Positions 36,401 through 48,410 of a stretch of DNA of 64,000 bases are shown in pieces (within the stretch, counting starts at the first letter, position 1; every line of letters starts with the position of its first letter). The notes beneath the pieces were generated by a model. The model searched no databases. It was not told where the DNA came from and worked only from the letters and a program-made list of their open reading frames with translations. Both the position numbers and the translations under genes were made by a program. Source of the DNA: Pipra filicauda (lineage: Eukaryota > Chordata > Aves > Passeriformes > Pipridae); the NCBI RefSeq assembly GCF_003945595.2, contig NW_024103873.1, positions 248,001 through 312,000 of the forward strand, in the 5' to 3' direction.

Positions 36401-37984
36401 GGGGAGTGGCACCGCTCCCTCAGCCGCCTCCCCGCCGCAGGGCCCCGGCAGTGCTGGGGACACGGCGCGATGGTGGGATGGGTCTGTGGGTCACCCACTG
36501 TACCACAGACAGCTCTGATATCCACCTGCCTCTTCCCTTTTGTCTCATCCATTGTCCTTCATGTCCTGTTCCCTGACATCACAGAAACGTCCACAGAAAC
36601 GCTTCTGGGCCGTATCATTTAACATCTCTACACCAACATGGCATCTCTCCCGCATGAATCAGATGTTACTGTTCCTGCTCTGTGGACTGTTTTTCTTCCC
36701 AGTTCCTGTTCTAAATGGCCTGTACGATGCACTTGTCCTTTCATCATAATGTTTTTTCCATAAATACCACCTGACATACCAGTATCATTTAAGACAATGG
36801 CTTTTTTTGTTGTCTGTCTTCTAAATTTGACTCCTACAGAATACATTTTCAGGTTTTAATTCCTCTTATTTTCCTTTTTTCCTAATGAAAACTGAATTTT
36901 GTACACAGTAGTATTTTCTTCCACATTACCCATGGTTTGAGTCAGTCAGGAGTTTTTCCTATGTTACCTTGCTGAAATTTATATTTTGTGAATTAATGTG
37001 TCAGTGCAGAATTTCTTCACATTACCTGTGCATTACTGCAAGTAAAGAGAATGATTTAAAAACAAAAACGCAAACGTACCAAACCCAAGCACTGTGATGT
37101 CTGTCAGAGCTTCGAAGAGACATTGGCTCAAAGGGACAGACATAAATTAAAAATGGAAAGTTCAGTCCTTATATCAGTGCTGGCTGCAAACATGCTGCAG
37201 GGTTCATGCACTGAGGAAGTCCTAAAAGCCCACTCCACTCCTGTCGGGTTTGGCAGTTCCTGGTATGTCAGCCTTTGGAGCACCTTGCATACTCTGAATT
37301 AATGGCTTGGCTTTGGATCATCTTGTCTCTGTCCCGGGTGAGTGATAATATTTGCTACAAACAGGGAGTATCAGTGAGACAGAGAAGAGCAAGGGGAGAA
37401 GGAGCCATGAGCTGAAGGTGCCTTTCACAAATGGGTCCAAAGTAGTGGAGCTAGATGGCTTAAGGTGCTGTGGGTCAGAGCTGTCAAGCAGAGTGATGAG
37501 CCTTTGCTTTATATCTTCTAAATATGATAGTAAAACACCTTATCTTTGACAAGGAATTTGGGGGTAGGGGATGAGTGGTGCTGAGGTTTATTCTTGCCCC
37601 ACTGTCAGCTCTGGTTACAGTGCTGTGCTGGTTCTGTTGTGTGCTGGAGTCCTGTGACAATGACTTTTTAATTAGAGCTTCAGCCTTCCACGAGATCATG
37701 TTAATATTCTGAAAACTGTGTTTAGGGATTATTAAACAGCAGTGTTTCAGCAGTGCTGCAATTAGAGCATATAGTTATAGGTGGATTTATGTCCTGATGC
37801 GCATCTTGGAATCGGTTATCAATTCTTGCTTGACCCTTGCCCCCAGGTCTGTCGTGTTGTGTCGCTGAGGAACAACTGTGTCACTTTGACTCTATTGATC
37901 TGCTCCCGATTTGGTTATGTTATCCTGGACCATTTTTCTGGCTCGAAGGTGTGGTTTTAAAAATAGTGCCGAGCGTTGCACAGC

Positions 37985-38235
37985 GCCTGGGAAGCTCTGT
38001 GGCTTTAAATGCCGCGTCCCGGCCGTGCGGCGCGGCTGGAGCGGCGCTGCCGCTGCCGGCGGGGAGCGGAGCGGGGCCGGCCCGGCTCAGCCATGCTCGG
38101 CCAGCGGTCCGGCCGAGGGCACTGCCCAGCGCCGGGGCTGCCCATGGCCGCGCGGGGATGTTTATGTGGTGCTGCTGTACCTGCGTGTGCTGCGAAAGGG
38201 ACTTCTGCGAGCCCGCAAAGGTGAGGAGATTGCGA
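37985..38235 (+). promoter_or_regulatory. CpG-rich promoter B of TMCC1
   Basis: A compact patch of about 250 bases with dense CpG stands out from AT-rich flanks and ends at the start-exon-B donor. AT-rich elements resembling weak TATA boxes (TTTAAAAAT near 37956 and TTTAAAT near 38003) lie just upstream, so this promoter may be more focused and tissue-restricted than promoter A. The start site is not visible from sequence alone. Confidence 0.65.
38158..38220 (+). CDS. TMCC1: TMCC1 start exon B (cysteine-rich alternative N-terminus)
   Basis: ATG at 38158 opens 21 codons ending at the consensus donor AAAG|GTGAGG at 38221, in phase 0 with the shared exon at 49250. The resulting protein would be 482 residues. 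The N-terminus begins MFMW and has seven cysteines (positions 5, 6, 7, 9, 11, 12, 17), then EPAK before the shared IERLEV. No earlier in-frame ATG exists in the GC-rich leader, so 38158 is the first possible AUG start in this frame, with G at -3. Clustered N-terminal cysteines of this kind are common S-palmitoylation targets; that is inference here. Two out-of-frame ATGs lie just upstream (38093 and 38143). The evidence is the frame, donor and CpG island together; no transcript could be checked. Confidence 0.75.
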
Positions 38236-41200
38236 GCATCACTGGAACAGCAGTAGCTGTCTTGTTTGGCTGTTTTATTTGAATCTCTAATGGAATTTGA
38301 CCTCGTTTTGTGCATCAGCCTTGGGAGCGCTGTGTTTTTCCTCTGGGCACTGCTGCTGACTTTCAGTGGTTAGTTTTTTATATAGCTTTTCTTCGCTTCA
38401 TAAGCTGGAAAGTATGAAAAAGGCTCCTGCCTGAGTGAGTGTTGCAATCCGTAAACAAGATCAAATATGGTGCTGGTTTTTGGGATTTTCTGGTTATGTT
38501 GTTTTGGGATTTGTTTTTTATGAAACAGTGAACAATGAAAGAAGGTGGGTGCAGATGCAGCCCAGTGTTAAGAGAAAGGTACTTGCATTGGTAGCTTTTT
38601 TAGTGTGACCTCTTGTTTTGCTGTTTTAGCTGTGCAAAATGTATTTTCACAAAGTAGTAAACAAACTGCAGAACCATATTCTTCTTCAGGTAGAAAAAGA
38701 GTAAGCATACTGCTTCCTGTGGAGCTGGTGACCTTCAGAAATGATTAAGTATCTTTCTTTGGTTTCATTGAGCTGTGTAGCTTGGCATTGCTCTTTCCTA
38801 GTCTTGAGTTAACAGTAAACAGTATCTCTCCCTCAATTTATTAAATATTGAAGAGAGGCAGTATAGTTTCTGATGCTCTGATCTGCAATGCAAAATAGAA
38901 GCTATTTCTCTTTGAATTGTTACAGTTAGCTCTCCCATCCATTGTGGCTCTTTTCTGGAGAAAAAAGAAATCCAGGACTCAGACTGTTTTTGTGCTGTTT
39001 GCCTTTGCCATTGCTGAAGGTTTGCCTGTTACCATCTGCAGAAGACATGGTTGAGAGATTGCATAGTGTTCCTGTTGTGTTTGAAACACATATGTCTAAT
39101 CCATTGATTTAGTTGACTCACAGTTCTTGCCAAAGGAGAATAATATCTTCTGTACTGGATGTGTATTCTTTGTCTCACTGCATTCATCAGTCTTCATAAC
39201 AAAAGTGGCACACAGGTGGCTCTCAGAAACAGCCCTGTTAGAAATGCCAGGTTGCAGTGATACGGACCACAGCGCTACAGGGCAGTAGGAAAACGGGGGT
39301 TAAAGGTGTTGTACCTCCCAGGTTGATAGATGTTTGCTTTGCATCTTGGCACATATAACATCAGGCTGCTGCATCACCTCTTGAGAGCTGGAGAGAGGAG
39401 TAGTGAGCACAGAATACCATGTTCTGTGCTCTCTAGGCCAGGTCAGGGTAGCCTGAGCAGCTTTCCACCACACGTTGAGGAGATGCTGCACTGAGGGCTG
39501 TCTCTAAATGGAGATCTCGATTAGGATTCTTGGCTTTTGCAAGAATACCAAAAGCAGTGTAGTGACTTCAGTATTTACCTGATTCAGTGTTCCCTGTGGA
39601 TTTCTGGACAGGTGCCCTGTTGCTTGACTGCTGGGTGTTCACCATCCCTTGAGCACACCTTCCTCTCTGATGTCTCACTGCTCAGTGTTCTCCTCTTCCA
39701 GGTTTCCCAAGGCAGCCGTGCCATGTGCCGGCAGCCCCAGGGAACGTGTGTCCCTGGGCTGTACGGACTGCCCTTGCCCACATTGTGCTTGTCCTTGACA
39801 AGCTGAGTTTGCCACTTGGAGCAATATCAGAGATTTAGGTGGTGCTAATGCAGGAGTACCTGCAGCACTTGGGGCAAACACAAGCTGTCTTTGAACAGGG
39901 CAGGAGACTGAAGCAGCTCTGTTGCATAGCTCTGACAAGTATCAGCTGATGTACTGTGTGTGTTATATTAGAAAGGCTTTAAATAAGGAAACAATGTGTC
40001 AGGAAATGCTCTACAGGAATGACAAAGCAATATGTTTGCAGGAAACATGAATCCTGTTGTTTTTAAATAATATTGTACGAACTGTTGATTGGATCAGCTG
40101 CTTTCAGGATGAAGTTTGGTTATGGTCATGCTCTGTGTCGTTCCTGCAGAAAATACTACAGCTAAAAATAAAAGAAGTGAAGTAAATGTAGAAGTGCAGT
40201 TGCTCTGCTCATGTACTGGAGCCCTTTAGACTAAACACTTGGAGGGGGCATGCATATTAAACCTCAACAGAGAAACATCCCCTGAAAAAGGGGAATCCTT
40301 GCTCTTGCAAAGGATCTGTGTAGACGAATCGTGCAGAGGGATCATTCAGAGGCATTTGTCCTCCCAGACTCCAGACCCAGTTTGCTTCAGTGCTTTGCAA
40401 GTCAAAGTTAACTTGCAACCACAAAATTAAACTCTGTTCTTTACAAATGAATATGTAACATGCGGTAATAATCTTTATTTATCAGATAGCAGCTTGAAGC
40501 ATTAAAAAAAAAAAAAGCCAAAACCACTCTAACTCTCTGGGAAGTGTTAACAAAAATTTTGTGTCTCAGGTAATGAGATATGATTCAGACACACTAGTGA
40601 AAACAGGATGAGTTAAAAAAAAACAAAACCAAACAAAACCCCATGATTTTATATAGTCACTTTCTGATAAAAGCTTGTATAAACTTGTTTCCTAATCCAC
40701 TCTCTCCTACTGACTCCTTTACTTAATTTTTTGTTAGGTTTACCTCATTTCCTGTCATTATTATTGTAACTCCTGGCCTGATTGGCACTCCCCTCAGATT
40801 AAAAATCAGGGAGCTGCTAAAATAAACATCCATGGATGTTATTTTGGCCATATCTTTTGCTGCATCATCCGTTTCCACCTTCTATGAGCCCTTGTGTATA
40901 ATTCAGTTCTTTTTTATTTTTCCAGTCAGATTGTTGTATCCATTCCCTTGGACTTGCATCACCCACAATGTTGCCCTGTTTATTCAGTCAACACCAATGA
41001 TTTTCTGCTTGACTAGTCTGTAGCTTGGGGAAACCATTACTGAATTGGGCCACCAAGCCTTACTGGTTTTGCACTCAAAAATACCTTTTCTCAAGATTTC
41101 AGAAGTTTGAAGTCAAGAAGGTGATGTCTTTGGCAGCAATTTGGTTTTTAAAAAGAATTAAAAGGGCCACAGACAGCCTCTTAAGGGAGATGTTACACTG

Positions 41201-42802
41201 CACCATGTCAGTCCCTTCTGTCTCCTGTGTCAGTGAGTACTCGTGGGCCAAACTGGTGCCTGGTCCCGCATGTCCCCGTCCCATTTGAGGGAACAGCTTG
41301 TCCAGTGTTCCTTGCCTGAGCCCATTGCACCAGGCTGGCAGGCACTGGGGATGCGCTGCCTGAACCACAGGTGGGAAAAGTGTAAGTCAGTTTTGTAGCT
41401 TCAGCTACCTCTTAACCAGTTAGTTAGTGATGTGTTTGCTTCCCAAGAGGCACAGGGCCCTGTGCAGGTGGAGTCAAGCAGGGGGAACATGTGAGGCCCA
41501 CCAGGCTCCACTGCACTGGTGCTGTGGGAGAAGCGTCTGGGACCAGCAATTGTCCTGGACTGACAGGGACTCACCGGAGCTCCCTCGTGGAATGGCTTGT
41601 GTTGGTTGTGACAGATACTGCCTGCAATGCTCTCTGATACAGTGACTATGACATCATGTGGCAGCAGCATCTCCCATCATTCCTCCTGACCCCAGCGAGG
41701 TCTAAAGCTGAAATACTGGTCTGCTTTGGGGATTTCTGCCACTGACAGCTCTGAGGAAAAGACAGCTGGTTCCTTCATAGCTAAACTCTGTTTCTGACAC
41801 TTGATGCAGCACATGAATCACAACTCCATTTCATATTAAATTAGGTGACAAGGCCATGGACAAGTCTTGCTGCAGCTGGCTTTACCAGACCCCAAGCTGT
41901 GGTTGAGGATTTGTTTGTGTACTTCAGGCCATCACTTGGTGGACGCTGCTCTTGGCACCAGTGTCAAGTGAAGCAGTTCCAGGTCACCTTTCGCTCTGGT
42001 GGTGTTCCTGCGGTCTGGCTGGTATGGGGCTGGGGCCTGATGGTGAACCGTCTTTAGGAATGTGGTAATAGCATCTCCAAGGGCCTTATCACTAGGTCCT
42101 CGGAGAGCTTGCACCTCAGCCCTGGAGGGAGTTGCTATCCTGTCTGTCCCCAAGCTGTGACAGTACAGGGTTAGGCAGGGGGCTGCTTGGTTTGGACCCC
42201 TCTGAGGAAAGGGAGAGCATATGTGAAACATTGCTGGGTTGTGGTTGCTGACAGCCCTTGTGTTCGGGGCAGGACCTGCTCTCCCCTCTCTGCAGAGCAG
42301 GGCACACGGAGCCTCTGGGTTGGCAGATGGACCCTCAGCACACTTGTGTTGTAGTTATCATCACTCGGGACTGTTTAACTACTCTGAGTAAGATGGAAAG
42401 CCATTTCCTCTTGGTATAACAATGTTGGTTCCCTGCTCAAGCTGTTGTCTGAGGCAGGCAAAGGCACTGTAGTGCATTTTTTTCTTTTTTTTTTTTCAGG
42501 GTCAGTTTTCATTTTTGTTTACTTACTGTTTGGGTTTTTTTTCCATAACCATCCTGAGGGTTAATTGCCCACAGGCAAAGGCTGTTTATCTCTTAGAAAC
42601 CCCAATTATAATCTAGCCAATGAGCTGTGCTGTGAAAAACACACAGCAAGAATTCCTTGAGCTGTCCATCTGTTTGTGTGCTTTCCTCAGATGGTTTTGG
42701 TTTGGCTTTGGATTTAGGAGTGTGCTAGGGAGAGCTCAGAATAGTTGCTGGCAAGGATGACCAGCAGTTTCTGTGGGTAAGTAGCTGGAGCCTGTTAAAA
42801 TC
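38236..42802. other. TMCC1 intron sequence after start exon B, no gene seen
   Basis: Non-coding, AT-rich overall. An A-run at 40503-40516, an A-rich stretch at 40615-40640 and a T-run at 42479-42499 are the only conspicuous features. The short frames on both strands have no support. Confidence 0.55.
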
Positions 42803-44048
42803 CCAGCACGGGTTTAGGAAGGGCAGGTCCTGTCTGACCAACCTGATCTCCTTTTATGATCAGGTGACCCACCTGGTGGATGAGGGGAAGGCTGTGGGTG
42901 TGTCTATCTGGACTTCAGCAAGGCCTTTGACACCATCTCCCACAGCACACTCCTGGAAAAGCTGCAGCCCACAGCTTGGACCGGGGCACTCTGTGCTGGG
43001 TTAGGAACTGGCTGGATGGTGGGGCACAGAGAGTGGTGGGGAATGGAGCTGCATCCAGTTGGAATCCAGTCACTAGTGGTGTCCCCAGGGATCAGTGTTG
43101 GGCCAAGTTCTGTTTAATATCTTTATTGATGATCTGGATGAGGGGATTGAGTGTACCATCAGCAAATTTGCAGATGACACCAAGCTGGGGGGGAGTGCTG
43201 ACCAGCTGGAAGGCAGGAGGGCTCTGCAGAGGGACATGGACAGGCTGGAGAGTTGGGCTGATTCCGAGGGGATGAGGTTCAAGCAGCCAAGTGCCAGGTC
43301 CTGCCCTTTGGCCACAACAACCCCCTGCAGCCCCACAGGCTGGGGACAGAGTGGCTGGAGAGCAGCCAGGCAGAAAGGGAGCTGGGAGCGTGGTTTGACA
43401 GGAAGCTGAACATGAGCCAGCAGTGTGCCCAGGTGGCCAAGAAGGCCAATGGATCCTGGCCTGGATCAGGAAGTGTGGCCAGCAGGAGCAGGGAAGTGAT
43501 TCTGCCCCTATACTCAGTGCTGGTGAGGCCAGCAGCTGTGTCCTGTTCTGGGCCCCTCAATTTAGAAAGGACATTGAGGTGCTGGAGAGCGTCCAAAGAA
43601 GGGTGACAACGGTGGTGACGGGTCTGGAGCACAGGCCCTGTGAGGAGAGTCTAAGGGAGCTGGGGTTGTTCAGCCTGGAGAAGAGGAGGTTCAGGGGAGA
43701 CCTCATCACTCTGTACAATCCCCTGACAGGAGGTTGGAGCCAGGTGGGCGTCTGTCTCTTCTCCCAGGCAGCTGGCAGTAGGACAAGAGGGCACAGTCTC
43801 AAGCTGCACCAGGGGAGGTTTAGGTTAGACAGTAGGAAGAAGTTCTTCACAGAAAGAATGATTGGACATGGGAATGGGCTCCCCAGGGAGGTGGTGGAGT
43901 CACTGTCCCTGGAGGTGTTTAAGGAAAGACTGGATGTGGCACTCAGTGCCATGGTCTCGTTGACAAGGTGGCGTTAGGTCATAGGTTGAACTCAGTGATC
44001 TCAGAGGTCTTTTCCAACCCAGTTGATTCTGTGATTCTCTAATTCTGT
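42803..44048 (+). mobile_element. CR1 LINE, 5'-truncated copy with most of the RT domain and 3' end
   Basis: Starts abruptly in the reverse-transcriptase region (CAGCACGGGTTTAGGAAGGG) and runs to the CR1 terminus GATTCTGTGATTCTCTAATTCTG. The frame at 43095-43409 holds [15 protein letters not shown] and the catalytic FADD box ([10 protein letters not shown]). The frame at 43423-43977 holds the C-terminal half ([29 protein letters not shown]). Frames are broken near 42890 and 43290-43430, so it cannot make a working protein. It is the best-preserved mobile element in the window and lies in the TMCC1 intron in sense orientation. Confidence 0.95.
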
Positions 44049-44539
44049 AAAATGCAAAGCTGCAGCAGCTTCTGAACATTCAGTCGGCCAATACAGTTTT
44101 TCAGGATAACTGCACTGTGTGTCACAAGGAATCACACTGGACCTGTTCTTTGTTTTTCTTTTGTATTCTTCTTGGCAGTAAAGCCAAGGCAGATGTTTCA
44201 TAGAGCAGGAGCTTGTATGCACCCTGAGCACTTGCTGAGGGAAGGTGGAAGGTGAATTCATAAATGAATCCATACATGAGTGGGCAGTTGTGTTTCTTGG
44301 GATGGTTAAGTGCATCAGTATTTGGATCTTCTGGGTGTATTTAATTGAGAGGTGAATGATCAGAAATATTCTCCCTTACTTATGCTGTTACACAGGATTT
44401 GCCATCATATAAATATGCAATTGGAAATAAATAGTGACCCACAGAGTTGGTAGTATCAGATGTGTGGCAGCGTTGGAACAGAGAGACTTACAGGCCCAAG
44501 TTTTTATTACATACAGATGCACAAATGTAGGATGTGAGT
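44049..44539. other. Intron sequence between two CR1 fragments
   Basis: Unique non-coding sequence with no gene, repeat or regulatory signal that I can support. Confidence 0.5.
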
Positions 44540-44690
44540 GTGGAACCTCTGTTCTGGGAGACACTCAAAAGCCTCCTAGACATGGCCTTGGGCAGTTGGC
44601 CCTTGGTGGCCCTGCCTGAGTGGAGGGTTGGACAAGGTGAGCTCCAGAGGTTCCTTCCAACCCCAGCTGATCTGTGATTTGGTAACAACC
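44540..44690 (+). mobile_element. CR1 LINE 3'-end fragment (different subfamily)
   Basis: GGAACCTCTGTTCTGGGAGACACTC through GGAGGGTTGGACAAGGTGAG and CTCCAGAGGTTCCTTCCAACCCCAGCTGATCTGTGATTTG matches the 3' end of a CR1 type distinct from the 43-kb copy, which ends CTCAGAGGTCTTTTCCAACCC. Heavily truncated. Confidence 0.8.
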
Positions 44691-47462
44691 TTTGAAAAGC
44701 AAAGCATTAGAAAAACACTCTCAACTCTTGATAAGCTGTAGGTCATAAATAGCTTATTGCACCATCTGGGTGTGTGAGGCAGGGGAATTTGTGTCACTTT
44801 TTTATTTTCTTTGGGACCTGTGGTAAGTTGTGCCATATGCAGTGTCTGTCTTGGATCCATAGTGACCAGGCACTGCCCGCTCACGGGACAGCGGGGCTGG
44901 TGCCACCTTCGCTCAGGTGTTTCAAGTCATGTGCTGCAGGTGTCTTCCAGGGAGGTGACTTGTGGCTGTTGATGGCATTTAATAGAATATGATGAAGGTA
45001 CCTCACAGTAATTTGTGATGTTTAAATAGCTCTTCATTGTACCTGCCAGGGATTCTGTGTGTGGCTTTATTCAATACACACTCAGGTGGTTTAATGCAGA
45101 TCCAATGGAGCAGGGCCTTGGGGGGCTGTAATTCTGCACACATGGTCAGGCACAAAGAACATTTTTTTTTTTTCTTCCCTCTGATTTTTATTCCCTGTAA
45201 GGTGTCAACGAGAGATCTTATTTACTAACGAACCAACTGTCTTGTAAATGTCATCAGAGACTGCAAGTCTCCACTCCTGGCGCCTGCCTGAGGCTGGAGT
45301 CCGTCTGCCCACTCAGCATGGAGGGATTGGCCAAGTTCCTGAGCCCATTGCTGCACCTGCCACATGCTAATGATGCTGTTAATGAGGGGTGTTTCCAAAC
45401 AGGAAGTCTCAAACTTGACTTTGTATGAGTCTCCTAGATTTTCTGCCTGTATGACTGAACTGCCTTCAGCACAGTGGGAAAAGGAAACAAAACAACTTCT
45501 GAATGTTTTTGTGGTTAGTTTTAGCTGCCACTCAGGTGTACAGTCACCGGGAAGGTGACTAACATGGGTGCCTTGGGTGCTGTTAACTGCTGAGGCTGTG
45601 TGTGGCAGTCACTCTCAGCTCCCCTGTCTCACTTTGCCCTGTATGTTTTTATTCTAAGTAACATGACACTTTTCAGTCACACTTGTGAGGCTCCAGACAA
45701 GGGAGGAGGAAGCAGGAGTCCCCTTGCAGCAAGCTTGCTCTGAAAGCTGCTGTTCACTTATGCAGCTACCCTGCCTGTTTGAAAACAACAATCTATATTC
45801 TTGGTGAATGATTTTGTGTGTTTTCTCACTGGAAAAGTTCTAAAAGGGTGAAACACCTTTAGAGGAACTTCTATGTTTACTCTTCAGCAGCACCAAAAGG
45901 CAGAATCCTGAAGTGGGTTTTGGGCTGTGTGCTGCAGAATAGACATTAGAAAACCTGTACAGGAGAGGAAGCCTGAGAGCGTAGACAGTGCTGGGAATTC
46001 GGTGAGATCTTGAGAGAGACAAAGCATAAGGTCTTCACATGATTTCATTTGGTTCATGGCATAGTGCCGGAGCAGTTCTCAGAGCACCTCCTGGTGGGAG
46101 GGCACACAGCTCCCCTTGATCGGAACTGTCAATATACTGGGAAATTGTATAGCAAGGGAGATTGACTATTGAATTGTAATCCCTATTCTTATGCAAGCAT
46201 TGACCATTACAGTATTTACTTTACCAGCATCTTTTCAGGACAGATTGCCAGGCATCTCAAATTCAATAATACGTCACCAGAATTTCCCAGGGACACAGTT
46301 TGTGCCAGGTCTTCCCTTTACAAAGTCTTGTCAATATGGACAAAGAAATTATCTCTGTTTTGTTCCAGAACTGCACTTTGCACAGCCATTTCCTTTTGCA
46401 TTGGAAAGAACTCTTTTTCTTATCCCAGATTAATATCCACACAGCTGGTAATTATAAAGCAATTATCCCAACATGGTTTATTCTACTACTGCTGTTCTAG
46501 GTTATTTTCTGCCACGGGTGTAGGGAGGTAACCTGAGCAGATTTGCTGAAGTCAGTTGACTTTAAAAGGAGGGGAAGAGAAAGTTTGTACTAAATTTTTC
46601 TCTCACAAAATTTGTGTCTGAGAGGAAGAGTGTACTATTAGTGTAATTTATAGTAATTATCCACACATGTAGACTAATTAGACCCAACCTGAAGTACATT
46701 GAGCTGATAGAAACTCTTTACTGCAACATAATATTGAAGCCCCATTAGTTCCATGACACTTATCTGTGCAGATCTCAGCTTGGAGCATGTGGGCTGCAGA
46801 AGAGCTGGTGATCAGCAGTTGTTTGGTTCTGGGACACAGGGTCAGTCCCACACTCACTCAACCCTTACTGCTGCCCAGAACAAAAGGATTGTGAAAAAAA
46901 AGGATAAAATGTTATATCAAATTAATTTGTTAACATTTTGCATAAAATTTGTGGATCTTTCTTTTTTTCGTCTGCCACTAATACTAAAATGTCTTTGCTT
47001 TGGAGTAGGCAGAGATTGTCACGAATGGATTGACGGGTTTTTTGAGAAGCTCTTGGTTCGTAGGCAGTTAACAGTAATAAGATTGTCTTGTGTGCTGCAC
47101 AGACACCTTGTGCTGTGCTGCTGTTGGGGTAGGGGGCAGGTTGGCAGAGCTGCTCTGTGAGTGAGGCTCAGAGCAGCTGTGCCACGGGCGCTGGGTGATG
47201 TTACCAGGCCAGACGTGCCCTGCACAACCAGGGTCTTTCTGTCCTTCTAGGCCATAGGGAGAAATCAGATCAGTGACAGCCCTGGGAAAATCTTAATGAA
47301 ATTATAAATTCCAAGAAGAGGTATCTTAACAAATGTGTATGACTTAAAAATGTACATCCCTACATTTTGGAGACAGCATGTTCTCTGTGCAGTACTGATG
47401 TCATGCATATTGTTGGTCCCATTGATTAATATGAATTCTTAGCACCAATTTTCCATTGATTT
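44691..47462. other. TMCC1 intron sequence, no gene seen
   Basis: Unique, mixed composition. A T-run at 45162-45175 is the only simple repeat. No exon or island was recognised. Confidence 0.5.
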
Positions 47463-47474
47463 ATGCCAAGATCC
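47463..47474 (+). repeat. Left target-site duplication (ATGCCAAGATCC)
   Basis: Exact match to 47797-47808 and immediately precedes the inserted segment. Confidence 0.8.
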
Positions 47475-47796
47475 GACAACTCTAAACCCGGGCAGATGGA
47501 GCTCGTTCAGCCCTGTAAGGCCATCCATCTAAGAGAAGGTCACTCTAAACAAACCTACGTCCTGAGGACCTCGCTGCCACCGTCCAAGCTCGCTCGGCCC
47601 CGGCAGATGAACCTTAGGATTAAAGGGTGGGCTCAGTTCAGCGCACACTGTGTCTCACCTAAAAAATCCATTGCGCAGGCTCAAAGGCCTTACCCGCATT
47701 TGCAAAGCCCTGTATCACCAGCGTGCTTGTAATAAACGTGGGTAGAGACCTTTCCCAAATCTTCGTTCGCAAAGACTGGCCATGATGATGATGATG
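47475..47796 (+). mobile_element. Non-LTR retrotransposon or SINE insertion with (ATG)n tail, probably RTE-type
   Basis: A 322-base segment of distinct, CpG-bearing composition is flanked by an identical 12-base target-site duplication, ATGCCAAGATCC, at 47463-47474 and 47797-47808. Its 3' end is a short (ATG)n tract. TSD plus a short-repeat tail indicates target-primed reverse transcription, and CR1 normally lacks such TSDs. From memory the sequence resembles the 3' portion of avian RTE elements (AviRTE) or a SINE mobilised by them, which I could not verify. No coding potential is retained. Confidence 0.6.
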
Positions 47797-47808
47797 ATGC
47801 CAAGATCC
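47797..47808 (+). repeat. Right target-site duplication (ATGCCAAGATCC)
   Basis: Exact match to the left copy. Its first three bases merge with the (ATG)n tail, so the true duplication could be as short as nine bases (CCAAGATCC). Confidence 0.8.
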
Positions 47809-48410
47809 AGGTTTTCTAGAACTAAACCCTCTTAAGAGAGCAGCTGATATTTCAGGAGTCACAACTGACTGAGAACTGATATTCTGTGGTTTCCAGCAGC
47901 TGAACTCCTTTGGAAAATGGTTTTCCAGGCGTCTGACTGGTTTTCCTGTTGATGGGATAGCAAACAGAGAACCTCAGGGTTATGAAAGGATCCTGGCTGA
48001 TCCCCAGTGTGGCCAGTGTTGCTGCCTGCAAGATGTTGATTTTTTTTGCATTAAATATGGAATATTGAATCGAGAGAGAGGGTACAGTTAACTGTAAGAG
48101 CACTTTTTGTTTTGTAAAACGCATATTCACAAACACGGACATGGTTCTGCGTCTGGGCAGTAGCTGTGGGTCAGCTGGCAGCTGTTCCAGTGCAACAGCC
48201 CGGGAGCTGCCTGGCCGGTCCCCGCCGGGCCGGTGGCCGCGGGAGCCGAAAGTGTAAAAGCCATTCAGGGAGATCGGTGCGGGCCGCGGTCGGGGCGGTC
48301 CCCGGGCCCGGGAGGCCTCCGTGCCGCGAGGGGGCGGGCGGGGCGGGCGGGGCCGGGCCGGGGGGGCGGCGGGCGCGCTCCGTGCCCGGGCAGGGGCGGC
48401 CGGCGGAGCC

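Larger units (their letters stand above)
23944..37984. other. TMCC1 intron sequence between start exons A and B
   Basis: About 14 kb without a supportable gene. It contains a CpG-rich patch with a 10-bp repeat (27380-27780), a 20-bp minisatellite (28633-28750), an unexplained 155-codon frame (29946-30413), poly-A/poly-T tracts (32261-32276, 35683-35695) and mildly GC-rich patches near 33950-34080, 35850-35960 and 36290-36480. I found no further start exon. Confidence 0.55.

Noticed and set aside
43423..43977. 184-codon frame in the 43-kb region as a possible host gene
   Set aside because: It translates the C-terminal part of CR1 ORF2 and belongs to the mobile element.
47463..47732. 89-codon frame across the 47.5-kb insertion as a gene
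   Set aside because: It starts in the target-site duplication and runs through the retroelement, so it is a by-product of the insertion.
47475..47796. Solo LTR of an endogenous retrovirus
   Set aside because: The 9-12-base target-site duplication and the (ATG)n tail fit target-primed insertion rather than LTR integration (4-6 bases), and no TG...CA ends are present.
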